Shown here piece after piece: positions 39,212 to 47,935 of a stretch of DNA of 64,000 nucleotides (the stretch's first letter is position 1; each line of letters begins with the position of its first letter). Under the pieces are notes generated by a model, which had not been told where the DNA came from, searched no databases, and worked only from the letters and a program-made list of their open reading frames with translations. A program made the position numbers and the translations under genes. Origin of the DNA: an uncultured Oxalobacteraceae bacterium (GTDB lineage Bacteria > Pseudomonadota > Gammaproteobacteria > Burkholderiales > Burkholderiaceae_D). The DNA lies in the NCBI GenBank assembly GCA_903862415.1, contig CAIOYD010000050.1, positions 62,001 to 126,000 on the forward strand. Reading direction: 5' to 3'.

Positions 39212-41278
39212 TTAATCATATGCCAACTTTGGACAACGATAACCGTGACGATTATACGAGTGCATTTCATTCTCATCCAAAGGGCTGCGGGTATAGGCAG
39301 CCATAGGCCAATCTCTTTTTGAATTGAGGTTAAGCCATTGCGGACCAATGAAGTACTCAAGAAAGGAACTGGTTGTCAGGCGGATTCCTTTAAAATACAG
39401 ATCTCCTAAAAAATGAATGGCATCTATGATTTCATTTCTTGTTGGATGAAAATCATCTGGCTGAGCAGGCAACTGTCCCGCATTGATGTCCCGCACCATC
39501 CTATCTATTTTTTTGGGTTGGACGGCACCGTGTTTCGTCATAACCGTTCTGAGCTTGTAGGGACTTATCCGATAGAGATCCTGCTTATTATCCTGTGTAA
39601 TTTGTTCCCACTGTTCTAATGTTAACGCCAGTTTACTAATATTTATTAATTCTAAACCATCGGGAATATAAAATTGAAAGGTCAGTGGATCCCAAAAAGC
39701 GCGGCAATAACCATCTTGCGTCTTGTGTTTTGGGTTATTACTGATGAATTTTGCCCCTGCGGCCATGAGTTGTTTTGTAATTAGGTCATCAAGATGTTGA
39801 TCTGTGGTGTAGCGATTATTTTCTCCGGAGATCATATTGATGAACAAGGTATATCCAGAACGGAAGATCATGTGATCGAGTATCTCATCGGTTAACTGGG
39901 TGGAATTTTTTTTCAGAAATGGTTCTGTTTCTTCACTATCTTCTTCGTCGGCCCGTTCTGCCTTGCGGATGAGTAATTCAGCCTCTCGCTTCATGGCATT
40001 CGCCAGCATATCCAGTCCCTTGGGGTCCAAATCGATGTAACCGGCCATCATGGCGCCCAATATCAAGCGTGGCGTGCTGCCATTTTGATTGCCCACGGTC
40101 AGGGATGGATTACCCCAATGGCATTGAACTTCGAGAGGATAGAGTAAATTCTGAAAAACTGCTTTCGTCGACTTGTCAAGTCGACCGCACAGCTCAGAGC
40201 GTAATTGTTGGGTTGCTGAAAAACAGACATTCTCGGGTAATGCTTGAGCCAGATCATTTAAGGATAAGTCAGGAAAAAATTGGACCAATGCGTCATTTCC
40301 CTCACAATCATCCGATTCGATCAGTAAACTTAGTCCATTCCCACGCATCCCAGATAACCTATATGCCGTGTTGTTAAATAAAAATCGAATTTCTTGACTA
40401 CCTTGTTTCATGGATTTCAGGGCGTGAATGATATAATTAATGGGGTTGCCTTTGACCACATTTTTTTCCTCGTTCGTCCAGAGTTCGCAAACATTTTTTG
40501 CTCCCACTAACATCCTATGCAAATCACCTGAGGCAATAGCTATAACGGTATCGCATACCATTTTATTGGAAACCATGACGGGATCGAGCGGGCACTTAAT
40601 GACAGGGACTATGCTCACCTCATCATTCCCGACTTCAATTTCCACGTCATAAGGCCCAACCTTCAATTCCTCCAACTGCCCATGAAAAACTCGTTGTTCC
40701 AGCTGATCAGAAACCGCGGCGGGAACAACGCTCCTTTCGTCATTGTTGAATTTAATTTCCACGTCATACGGCCCCACATTCAATTCCTCAATCTCCCCCT
40801 GCGGAATTCTTTGCTCCAACATCGCCAGACTTAAGCCGTGGAATGAGTGCACATGCAAGTCTTGGCCTTCTTTCGCGTCCCCATCAATGCACAAAATCAT
40901 TCCAAGAAGGACATGACTTTCATTGTAAACCTCCTTTAATTTATAGGACTGATGATCAAAAATAAAATGAATTTCTGTCGCACCAGGTCCTCTGGATTTT
41001 ATTTTGTGAATCAGATCACTGACCGATGCCCCTTTGACCTGCATTTTCCCCTCAACCGTACAGATGTCATAAATCCCTTTACCGATTAAATACATGCTGT
41101 ACAGGCTGCCAGAAGCAAAGCCGAGCACTATATCAATGAGCAGTTTGGTGGCAAATTTTTCGGGGTCAGTTTCAAAGTAGGTGGCAGCATCGGTTCTCAG
41201 ATCTTTTTTTCCGCTGAGGCTGCGTATGAGAGTATTGAGTGAGACAGGGGCGCTGGATGGGCAACACAGGCGAAGCAT
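39212..41278 (-). CDS. Unrecognised 688-residue protein with internal duplications
   Basis: No family recognised. The start at 41278 (MLRLCCPSSAPVS) is set by AAAGGA eight bases upstream; the open frame beyond is Cys-rich and lacks a ribosome site. Residues 38-188 and 232-395 are two diverged copies of one module (compare ASVSDLIHKIKSRGPGATEIHFIFDHQSYKL with NPINYIIHALKSMKQGSQEIRFLFNNTAYRL). Nested inside is a fresh 39-residue duplication: EELNVGPYDVEI (164-175) and EELKVGPYDVEI (203-214). A charged linker near 450 (ADEEDSEETEPF) leads to a C-terminal region of ~230 residues. No Sec signal; a hydrophobic stretch near 43-66 could be membrane-active. It is more AT-rich than the housekeeping genes and faces the Sel1 gene tail to tail. 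Confidence 0.75.
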   Translation of the reverse strand: MLRLCCPSSAPVSLNTLIRSLSGKKDLRTDAATYFETDPEKFATKLLIDIVLGFASGSLYSMYLIGKGIYDICTVEGKMQVKGASVSDLIHKIKSRGPGATEIHFIFDHQSYKLKEVYNESHVLLGMILCIDGDAKEGQDLHVHSFHGLSLAMLEQRIPQGEIEELNVGPYDVEIKFNNDERSVVPAAVSDQLEQRVFHGQLEELKVGPYDVEIEVGNDEVSIVPVIKCPLDPVMVSNKMVCDTVIAIASGDLHRMLVGAKNVCELWTNEEKNVVKGNPINYIIHALKSMKQGSQEIRFLFNNTAYRLSGMRGNGLSLLIESDDCEGNDALVQFFPDLSLNDLAQALPENVCFSATQQLRSELCGRLDKSTKAVFQNLLYPLEVQCHWGNPSLTVGNQNGSTPRLILGAMMAGYIDLDPKGLDMLANAMKREAELLIRKAERADEEDSEETEPFLKKNSTQLTDEILDHMIFRSGYTLFINMISGENNRYTTDQHLDDLITKQLMAAGAKFISNNPKHKTQDGYCRAFWDPLTFQFYIPDGLELINISKLALTLEQWEQITQDNKQDLYRISPYKLRTVMTKHGAVQPKKIDRMVRDINAGQLPAQPDDFHPTRNEIIDAIHFLGDLYFKGIRLTTSSFLEYFIGPQWLNLNSKRDWPMAAYTRSPLDENEMHSYNRHGYRCPKLAYD

Positions 41279-41591
41279 GGTATTTCCTTTAAGACTCACA
41301 GGCTCAGACTGTTGGGGCTGCGCCTGTTCAAGCAGGTGAAAAATTGAACGGGTTGTGCAGCAAGTGCAACTATGAAGGGATGCATGATTGCTGCGGTGAA
41401 TGCGCGGCACAGAGTCAATGCACCAACCGCAACAACTAGGGTAGTTACCACACAAAAGAGTTCCCGGAAAAAGCACGAAAAATCATCAACAACTAATCAT
41501 CATCAACTTATTCGTACATTTTTCTGTGCCCGGAATGTTCTCTGGGCAATCTCCAGGGAAGCGCAGATTAAATCCCTGCCGCTACTCCGGC
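41279..41591. other. Intergenic region, no gene seen
   Basis: About 310 bases upstream of the 688-residue gene and the Fur-controlled pair. Open frames on both strands here are short and Cys/His-biased, unlike proteins. No repeats or RNA genes recognised. Confidence 0.5.
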
Positions 41592-41645
41592 TTGACTTTC
41601 TAATTGAGAATGATTATCATCTCTACTTGAGAATGAGTCTCACTT
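41592..41645 (+). promoter_or_regulatory. Iron-regulated promoter with two Fur boxes
   Basis: -35 TTGACT (41592-41597), 17-base spacer, -10 TATCAT (41615-41620). A Fur box, TGAGAATGATTATCATCTC (41605-41623), close to the GATAATGATAATCATTATC consensus and nearly palindromic, covers the -10. A second, weaker copy, TTGAGAATGAGTCTCACTT, follows at 41627-41645. Iron-loaded Fur should block RNA polymerase here, so the downstream pair should be induced by iron starvation. Confidence 0.85.
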
Positions 41646-41667
41646 AGATAATCTTCCGGAACCCCTT

Positions 41668-42009
41668 ATGCTTAAACCTGCCCTGCTTGCCACCTTCACC
41701 CTGCTGTGCGCCTTCAGCGCTCATGCCCAAGACTATGTCATCACCATCAAAGCGCATCAGTTTTCCCCTAAAGAGCTGACCGTTCCGGCTGGTGTCAAAG
41801 TCAAACTGATCATCAAAAACGAAGATGCCACTCCGGCCGAATTTGAAAGCAATGATTTTGACCGGGAAAAAATCGTCAGCGCCAAAAGTGAAATCAGCGT
41901 GTTTATCGGACCACTCGATCCCGGTCGTTATGCTTACTTCGATGACTTCCATCCGGATACCACCACCGGCGTGATTATTGCCAAAGCGGCGACCGGAGCG
42001 GCTTTATGA
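41668..42009 (+). CDS. Periplasmic cupredoxin-like protein, iron-regulated
   Basis: 113 residues with a signal peptide cleaved after SAHA and a single cupredoxin beta-sandwich (DYVITIKAHQFSPKELTVPAGVKVKLIIKNED, FIGPLDPGRYAYFDDFHPDTTTGVI). The mature protein has no Cys, so it cannot form a blue type 1 copper site; His31 and the acidic cluster FDDFHPD could bind metal differently. Such proteins occur next to FTR1-type iron permeases (FtrB or the EfeO cupredoxin domain), suggesting a role in presenting or oxidising iron. No permease is encoded here. It lies directly behind the Fur-box promoter and overlaps the next gene by four bases (ATGA). Confidence 0.8.
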   Translation: MLKPALLATFTLLCAFSAHAQDYVITIKAHQFSPKELTVPAGVKVKLIIKNEDATPAEFESNDFDREKIVSAKSEISVFIGPLDPGRYAYFDDFHPDTTTGVIIAKAATGAAL

Positions 42010-42764
42010 AACGCCTGCCATCCATTCTCCCGGGTGCTGGATTACTGAGCCTGTTACTGCTGGGTGCCGTCGGCAACAGCGCGGCATTTGGTCTGGATGA
42101 AATTTATACACCGAACGCCGAATACCGCGAAATATCGATCGAATACAGCCGTTCCGGCGCCTTTGATCCGCGTGCAGCGCTTAATGGCGCCCAGAGCGGC
42201 GAATTCACCCTCGAAGCCGGTGTCACGCCACGGTTGCAGCTCGAAGTCAGCGGACAGTCATCCAAAGATCCCGGTTCGGCCATGCAATTGCAGGCACGCG
42301 AAATTGAAGCACGCTATCAATTGCTCGAATCCGGTGAATACTGGCTCGATGCAGGTGTACTGCTGGCTTACGCGAATTCCACCTTGAGTGGTCAGGCCGA
42401 TTCACTGGAAATGAAATTGCTGCTCAAAAATGACAGCGGCAAGTTTACCCATACCGCCAATATTGGTTTTTCTCAGGATGTCGGTCGTTATGCAGAACAC
42501 AGCGGCGGACCGGATTGGGCTTTTTTGTGGAACAGCCGTTACCGTTTCAGCAGCGCGTTTCAGCCGGGTATCGAGCTGCAGAGTGGTTTGGGACAGCATG
42601 CTCAACTGGGGCACTTCAATGAGCAGGAACATTATCTGGGCCCGTCCATTTATGGCAAGCTGTTCAATCATCTGAAATACCAGGCTGCTTATCTGTACGG
42701 TATCAGCGACCCGGCCGCACGTCATGCGCTGCGTTTGCTGGTGGAATATGAAAACCACTTTTAA
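42006..42764 (+). CDS. Predicted outer-membrane beta-barrel, iron-regulated
   Basis: 252 residues: signal peptide (LLSLLLLGAVGNSAAFG), then alternating amphipathic strands rich in Tyr/Leu/Glu (LEVSGQSS, EARYQLLESGEYWLDAGVLLAY, FSSAFQPGIELQSGLG), ending in Phe (EYENHF), the usual beta-signal for BAM insertion. A 10- to 12-stranded barrel is plausible. No TonB box or plug domain is present, so it is not a siderophore receptor. Coupled to the cupredoxin gene by an ATGA overlap and under the same Fur-box promoter, it may let a metal or complex cross the outer membrane. Its end overlaps the AraC gene by four bases, tail to tail. Confidence 0.7.
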   Translation: MKRLPSILPGAGLLSLLLLGAVGNSAAFGLDEIYTPNAEYREISIEYSRSGAFDPRAALNGAQSGEFTLEAGVTPRLQLEVSGQSSKDPGSAMQLQAREIEARYQLLESGEYWLDAGVLLAYANSTLSGQADSLEMKLLLKNDSGKFTHTANIGFSQDVGRYAEHSGGPDWAFLWNSRYRFSSAFQPGIELQSGLGQHAQLGHFNEQEHYLGPSIYGKLFNHLKYQAAYLYGISDPAARHALRLLVEYENHF

Positions 42765-43624
42765 ACCAGGGGCTTCCCCAATTGCCTGAGCCGCGCCGGA
42801 GTAACCCCATACAGTTGATGAAAACTGGCGGTCATGTGACTTTGACCTTTGAAGCCGCAATCGTTGGCTATGCGGGCAATCGACAGATCGGTGCGCAAGA
42901 GCAGTTCGCGTACCCGCTCCAAACGCAGACGATGGATATAGCGGTGCGGAGGCGAGCCCATGGCTTGCTGAAACACGCGCCGGAAATGCGATTCACTCAC
43001 CCCCATTTGCTGTGCCAGTGTGGCCGCACTCAGTTGTTCGTGCAGATGGCGGCGTATCCAGCTGAGCACCTGTTCCATGCGACCCAACTGAACATTGTCG
43101 GGCCGGATGCGGACGCTGCCCGCACCTTCAAGCACACGACAACACTGCTCCGTCATCAGCAGCGCCAGGCGCGCCAGATACTCCTGGTCGTGTCCGCTGC
43201 CACGCTGTAATTCATCGACGATTTGTTGCGCCAGCGCACTGACCAACGGATCGGTAAATGCCTGCAACTGGCGCGCATGCTGCACCAGTTGCTGCAGACG
43301 TGCGGCCGTGCCGCTGCTGACATCGGGAAAATAAAAAATTGCCACATCGACTGCACCACCAAACATCCATTCGGTCGGACAGTTGGCTGGCAGCAGACCG
43401 GATTGACTGGGAATAAAGTCACGCCCGTTGCCACTTTTACGCCCTTCGGAGGCGCGCGCACCACCCAAATGGCAGGCCAGCACCAACATCGGAATGGCCG
43501 GAATCTGCCGCTGAGTCAGGTGAATAAAATAACGTTCGGCATGCAGCGACACGGCGCCGCCTATGTCAGCACTGACCAGCGGACGCACTCCGAGCATGTT
43601 ACTAACCTGATCCCATACAGCCAT
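42761..43624 (-). CDS. AraC-family transcriptional regulator
   Basis: 287 residues from ATG 43624 (MAVWDQVSNMLGVRPLV). Residues 1-170 form a cupin-like sensor domain (GAVSLHAERYFIHLTQ, LVLACHLGGARAS); residues about 185-287 hold the two helix-turn-helix units of AraC (LSAATLAQQMGVSESHFRRVFQQAMGSPPHRYIHRLRLERVRELL and LSIARIANDCGFKGQSHMTASFHQLYGVTPARLRQ). It is divergent from alkB, so regulation of the alkane hydroxylase genes, possibly in response to the alkane or its oxidation product, is the likely role. Direct evidence for the ligand is absent. Confidence 0.88.
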   Translation of the reverse strand: MAVWDQVSNMLGVRPLVSADIGGAVSLHAERYFIHLTQRQIPAIPMLVLACHLGGARASEGRKSGNGRDFIPSQSGLLPANCPTEWMFGGAVDVAIFYFPDVSSGTAARLQQLVQHARQLQAFTDPLVSALAQQIVDELQRGSGHDQEYLARLALLMTEQCCRVLEGAGSVRIRPDNVQLGRMEQVLSWIRRHLHEQLSAATLAQQMGVSESHFRRVFQQAMGSPPHRYIHRLRLERVRELLLRTDLSIARIANDCGFKGQSHMTASFHQLYGVTPARLRQLGKPLV

Positions 43625-43748
43625 AATGATTTTCCAATGCGTACAAATGAGCGGATTTCGACAAAAACACACTCATATTACACTACTGGAGTAAGATCAA
43701 TCCGGCAAACTAGCCTGACTAAATAAAACAATACCAGGAGACCAGCTG

Positions 43749-44945
43749 ATGCAACCATTACACCACCCAGGGCTTTCGGCCGCCATCGATCGTGAGTGGC
43801 TGCAGCATAAAAAATATTATTTCCTGATTTCCTTTCTGCTGCCGATTACGCCGCTGCTGCTTGGTCTGATTGCGCTGCAGTTGCATCAAGGGTGGTGGTT
43901 TTGGGGGATTTTACCTATCGGCTATCTGCTGCTGCCGCTGCTCGATCAGTTGCTCGGCAAAGATCAGGTCAATCCATCGGCAGAACAGAGCGAACTGCTA
44001 AAACAAGACAAGTTTTATGTCTATATCCTGTATGGCATCGTGCTCATGAATTGGCTCTCGCTCATCGGCACGGGTTATATTATTTCGCATGCCCACTGGC
44101 GTTGGTTTGAGATTGCCGGTGCAGCGCTCAGCATTGGCCTCATCAATGGTGTGGCACTGACCGCAGGACATGAACTCGGCCACAAGGTTACCGACAAAGG
44201 ACAGACTCTGGCAGGCAAACTGGTGCTGGCCTGCTGTGCTTATGGGCATTTTATTGTCGAACACAACAAGGGCCACCACAAAAATGTCGCCACCCCGGAA
44301 GATCCGGCCTCGTCGCGCATGGGTGAGAGCATTTATCAGTTTGTGCAACGCGAAATTCCCGGTACGCTCAAACGGGCACTGGGGCTGGAAGCGCAACGCC
44401 TGCAGCGTCAGGGCAAACCGTGGTGGTCGTTGCAGAATGAAATTCTGCAACAATGGTTGCTGGCACTGTCGGTGTTTGCCATCATGATTGCCTGCTGGGG
44501 TGTGGTGATGCTGCCGTTTTTACTGATCTCTTGCGCCTTTGGCTGGTGGCAGCTGACGTCGGCCAATTATGTCGAGCATTACGGTTTGCTGCGTCAAAAA
44601 GATGAACAGCAGCGTTATCTGCGCTGTGAACCCAGACATTCGTGGAACAGCAATTTCAAACTCTCCAACCTGTTACTGGTGCATCTGCAGCGCCATTCGG
44701 ATCACCATGCACATCCGACCCGTCCGTATCAGACGCTGCTCGATTATGACGATATTCCCCAGCTGCCACAGGGCTATTTCGGTATGTTTTTGATCGCACT
44801 GATTCCATCCTGGTGGTTTGCAGTGATGAATCCCCGGGTGGTCAACTGGGCACATGGCGATATGAATCTGGTCAATATCGACCCGGCACAGCGGGAAGTA
44901 ATTTTTGCGCGCTATCATCATCCTTTTGAACAGGGCAAAGCATGA
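43749..44945 (+). CDS. alkB: Alkane 1-monooxygenase
   Basis: Membrane di-iron enzyme that hydroxylates medium-chain n-alkanes at the terminal carbon, using electrons from rubredoxin. The 398 residues show about six transmembrane helices and the His motifs of the family: HELGHK (His141, His145), HNKGHH (His172, His176, His177), a conserved NYVEHYG segment, and LQRHSDHHAHP (His316, His319, His320). A good ribosome site (GGAG) precedes the ATG. Its TGA overlaps the rubredoxin ATG, so electron carrier and oxygenase are translated together. No rubredoxin reductase is adjacent. Confidence 0.95.
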   Translation: MQPLHHPGLSAAIDREWLQHKKYYFLISFLLPITPLLLGLIALQLHQGWWFWGILPIGYLLLPLLDQLLGKDQVNPSAEQSELLKQDKFYVYILYGIVLMNWLSLIGTGYIISHAHWRWFEIAGAALSIGLINGVALTAGHELGHKVTDKGQTLAGKLVLACCAYGHFIVEHNKGHHKNVATPEDPASSRMGESIYQFVQREIPGTLKRALGLEAQRLQRQGKPWWSLQNEILQQWLLALSVFAIMIACWGVVMLPFLLISCAFGWWQLTSANYVEHYGLLRQKDEQQRYLRCEPRHSWNSNFKLSNLLLVHLQRHSDHHAHPTRPYQTLLDYDDIPQLPQGYFGMFLIALIPSWWFAVMNPRVVNWAHGDMNLVNIDPAQREVIFARYHHPFEQGKA

Positions 44946-45115
44946 GTCGTTTTCAGTGTCCGCAATGCGGCTATATTTATGACGAACAGCATGGCTGCCC
45001 GCACGAAGGGTATCCAGCCGGAACCCCGTGGTCAGCCATACCGGAGGATTTCTCCTGCCCGGAATGTTTTGTGCGCGAAAAACCGGATTTTGTGGCGTTG
45101 GATGTAAATCCATAG
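44942..45115 (+). CDS. Rubredoxin
   Basis: A 57-residue iron protein starting with ATG inside the alkB stop (ATGA). The first ligand pair is CPQCG (residues 6 and 9), the second CPECF, in the typical C-x2-C-G ... C-P-x-C arrangement, with the conserved aromatic residues (YIYDEQHG, PWSAIPEDFSC). It should carry electrons to AlkB. The translation was read directly: start MSRFQCPQCGYIYD, end FVALDVNP then TAG. Confidence 0.93.
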   Translation: MSRFQCPQCGYIYDEQHGCPHEGYPAGTPWSAIPEDFSCPECFVREKPDFVALDVNP

Positions 45116-45173
45116 CCAATTAGCGCCAGCCCTAGTAAACTCATCCACTTACTTCTTCGCGGATATTTTCACT

Positions 45174-46076
45174 ATGGCTGTTTCTCTGGACAATTTACTC
45201 GTTATCGGGATTTCTTCGCGTGCGCTGTTTGATCTGGAATCGGAGCAGCAGTTGTATCAGGATCAGGGTCTCGTCAGCTACCGCCGCCATCAGCTGGCAC
45301 ATGAAAACACTTTGCTGCAACCCGGGGCCGGCTTTCATCTGGTGCAGGCGCTGTTAAAACTCAATACCCTCACACCAGGCAAGCGGCTGGTGGAAGTGGT
45401 GATCATGTCGCGCAATTCGTCAGAAACCTCGCTGCGCATTTTTAATTCCATTCATCACTACGGGCTCGACATTACCCGCGCAGCACTCACCGGCGGTGAA
45501 CCGCTGGCACCTTACTTAAAAGCGTTTAATGTCAGTCTGTTTTTATCCCGTCACGAACAGGATGTGCAGGCCGCTGCCAATGCCGGTGTGGCCGCAGCGC
45601 AGCTGTATCCGCAACCGGCAACAGCCATGCAGGAACTGGATCAGATCCGGATTGCGTTTGATGGCGACGCGGTGATTTTTTCCGATGCGTCAGAACGAAT
45701 ATATCAACAACAGGGCGTGGAAGCGTTCGAGCAGCATGAACGTGAAAATGCCCGCAATCCCATGGCAGCCGGTCCGTTTGCACCACTGTTAAAAGCACTG
45801 GCGTTTATCCAGTCGCAGTTCACCAGCGCACATCGTTCGCCCATCCGCACGGCGCTCGTCACCGCCCGCGCCTCACCAGCCCATGAACGGGTAATCCGCA
45901 CCCTGCGTGCCTGGGATGTACAGATTGATGAAACCTTTTTTATGGGCGGGGTAGAAAAATCGGCCGTACTGGCGGCGTTTGGACCACATATGTTTTTTGA
46001 TGACCAGCACGGCCACTGCCAGCTCGCTGCTGCACTGGTGCCAACCGGACGGGTACCGGTGGCAACGCAGTCATGA
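45174..46076 (+). CDS. Cytosolic 5'-nucleotidase (NT5C1-like)
   Basis: 300-residue protein resembling the cytosolic 5'-nucleotidase I family, which dephosphorylates nucleoside monophosphates, chiefly AMP. Segments such as LLVIGISSRALFDLE, VVIMSRNSSETSLRIFNSIHHYGLDITRAALTGG and the HAD-type motif IAFDGDAVIFSD (DxDxV, with the nucleophile Asp) are characteristic, as are TARASPAHERVIRTLRAWDV and FFDDQ at the metal site. It is fused in translation to earP by an ATGA overlap. The functional link with EF-P modification is not obvious. Confidence 0.85.
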   Translation: MAVSLDNLLVIGISSRALFDLESEQQLYQDQGLVSYRRHQLAHENTLLQPGAGFHLVQALLKLNTLTPGKRLVEVVIMSRNSSETSLRIFNSIHHYGLDITRAALTGGEPLAPYLKAFNVSLFLSRHEQDVQAAANAGVAAAQLYPQPATAMQELDQIRIAFDGDAVIFSDASERIYQQQGVEAFEQHERENARNPMAAGPFAPLLKALAFIQSQFTSAHRSPIRTALVTARASPAHERVIRTLRAWDVQIDETFFMGGVEKSAVLAAFGPHMFFDDQHGHCQLAAALVPTGRVPVATQS

Positions 46077-47233
46077 GGGCGGCATTGACATCGCTGGCGC
46101 TATTTTGCAAAGTGGTCGACAACTTTGGTGACATCGGCATTTGCTGGCGGCTGGCGCGGCAGTTGCAGCAGGAACACGGCATCGAAGTGACTCTGTGGGT
46201 TGATGATCTGCTCAGTTTTCAGCGCCTGTGTCCTGAAGTCCGGCCAGAGCTGGCTGTGCAGCACATTAACGGCATCCGGATACAGCACTGGCGTGACCAG
46301 CTGGGGGTGTTTACCCCGGAGCAGATCGCCGATATCGTGATTGAATTTTTTGCCTGTGATATCCCACCGGGCTATATCAATGCCATGGCGCAGTGTGCTG
46401 TGACACCGGTGTGGTTCAATCTGGAAGGTTTGAGTGCCGAAGCCTGGGTTGAAGGCTGTCACGCGCTGTCGTCACCGCACGGCAGCCTGCCCTTGACCAA
46501 ATATTTTTTCTTTCCCGGCTTTAATGCCAACACCGGCGGCTTGCTGCTGGAAGCCGACTTGGTGTCTCGTCGTCAACAATTCCAGCAACAACCCGGCGAG
46601 CGGGAACAATTTCTCGCGCGTCTGGGCGTCACGCCTGCGGAAATGGCAGCGCTGACGGTGTCGCTGTTTTGTTATCCGCATGCACCCGTTGCCGAATTAC
46701 TGTCGGCGTGGGAGCAGCAAGAGCAAGCGCTCACCTGCCTGGTGCCCGAAGGCGTGGCCAGCGACAGCGTCAGTGCCTTTCTGGGACAGAGCGCCCGCGC
46801 CGGTTGCAGTGCCACCCGGGGGGCGCTGACGCTGCGGGTGATCCCGTTTTTGCCGCAGCAGGATTATGACCGGTTGCTGTGGTCGTGCGACTGCAATTTT
46901 GTCCGTGGTGAAGATTCATTTGTCCGCGCACAGTGGGCCGGGCGTGCCTTTATCTGGCATATCTATCCACAGGATGAAAATCTGCATCACGTTAAACTGA
47001 AGGCGTTTTTGCGGTGTCATTCCGCTCAGACAGACAGCCTGACAGCGTTGTCGCTGGGCTGGAATCAGGTCAGCCCGGTGAAGTTGAGTCAAGTGTGGTC
47101 AGAATTTCAAGCAGAGTTGCCAAAAATTGCCTTGTTGTCAGCAGACTGGCAGCGCCAAATGCAACTCCATGGCGATTTGGCCAGTAATTTGCTCAAATTT
47201 GCACAAACAGTTCGTAAGAGTGCCGCGATTTAA
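46073..47233 (+). CDS. earP: EF-P arginine rhamnosyltransferase
   Basis: Transfers rhamnose from dTDP-beta-L-rhamnose to Arg32 of elongation factor P. The 386-residue product begins with FCKVVDNFGDIGICWRLARQLQ, which carries the two Asp residues (16 and 20) essential in characterised EarP proteins, and the GT-B fold continues with the nucleotide-sugar region (WSCDCNFVRGEDSFVRAQWAGRAFIWHIYPQ) near the C-terminus. It lies directly upstream of efp, whose Arg32 is present, so the system is complete for this step. Genes for dTDP-rhamnose synthesis are not in the window. Confidence 0.95.
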   Translation: MRAALTSLALFCKVVDNFGDIGICWRLARQLQQEHGIEVTLWVDDLLSFQRLCPEVRPELAVQHINGIRIQHWRDQLGVFTPEQIADIVIEFFACDIPPGYINAMAQCAVTPVWFNLEGLSAEAWVEGCHALSSPHGSLPLTKYFFFPGFNANTGGLLLEADLVSRRQQFQQQPGEREQFLARLGVTPAEMAALTVSLFCYPHAPVAELLSAWEQQEQALTCLVPEGVASDSVSAFLGQSARAGCSATRGALTLRVIPFLPQQDYDRLLWSCDCNFVRGEDSFVRAQWAGRAFIWHIYPQDENLHHVKLKAFLRCHSAQTDSLTALSLGWNQVSPVKLSQVWSEFQAELPKIALLSADWQRQMQLHGDLASNLLKFAQTVRKSAAI

Positions 47234-47346
47234 GTTAAAATGCAGGGCTATTTTTTAACGCATTTTAAAATTCATTCGCCTGCCTGCCTGTGCTTTTCTC
47301 GCGTCAGGGGATTTTTAAGTAACCTTCTTTTTTACGACTACTCGCT

Positions 47347-47922
47347 ATGAAACCTGCAAAAGAAATTCGTGTTGGCAATATCATTATGGTTGACAGCAAA
47401 CCTATGATCATTTTGCGTTCTGATGTTAACGGTTCAAGCCGCACGGGCTTCACCTACAAATGGAAAATGAAAAATCTGCTGACGAACAGTCCTCAGGAAA
47501 ACGTATTCCGCGGTGACGACAAGTTTGACGTGGTCGTACTGGATAAAAAAGAAGTGACGTATTCTTATTTTGCCGATCCTTTGTTTGTTTTCATGGATAC
47601 CGATTACGAACAGTATGAAATCGAAGGCGAAAACCTCGGTGACGCGCTGCACTACCTTAAAGACGGCATGTCTTGCGAAGCGGTGTTTTATGATGGCAAG
47701 GCAATTTCGGTTGAATTGCCAACCACTATCGTGCGTCAGATCGTGTACTCGGAACCAGCTGTCAAAGGCAATACTTCAGGCAACGTCTTGAAAGAAGCCC
47801 GGATTGAAAATGCCATCGAAGCTAATCAGCACATCGTTCAGGTGCCGCTGTTTGTCAGCCAGGATGACATGATTGAAATCGACACCCGTACCAACGAATA
47901 CAAAAAAGTCGTGCGCAACTAA
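47347..47922 (+). CDS. efp: Elongation factor P
   Basis: Relieves ribosomes stalled at polyproline. The 191 residues contain the KOW-like N-terminal domain, the S1-like domains and the family signature near the C-terminus ([18 protein letters not shown]). The loop at the tip of domain I reads NGSSRTGF with Arg at position 32, the residue rhamnosylated by EarP; the Lys-beta-lysylated class has Lys here. It follows earP by 113 bases, which probably contain its own promoter. The 90-bp palindromic element starts 13 bases after its stop. Confidence 0.97.
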   Translation: MKPAKEIRVGNIIMVDSKPMIILRSDVNGSSRTGFTYKWKMKNLLTNSPQENVFRGDDKFDVVVLDKKEVTYSYFADPLFVFMDTDYEQYEIEGENLGDALHYLKDGMSCEAVFYDGKAISVELPTTIVRQIVYSEPAVKGNTSGNVLKEARIENAIEANQHIVQVPLFVSQDDMIEIDTRTNEYKKVVRN

Positions 47923-47935
47923 TACGAAAAATGCT

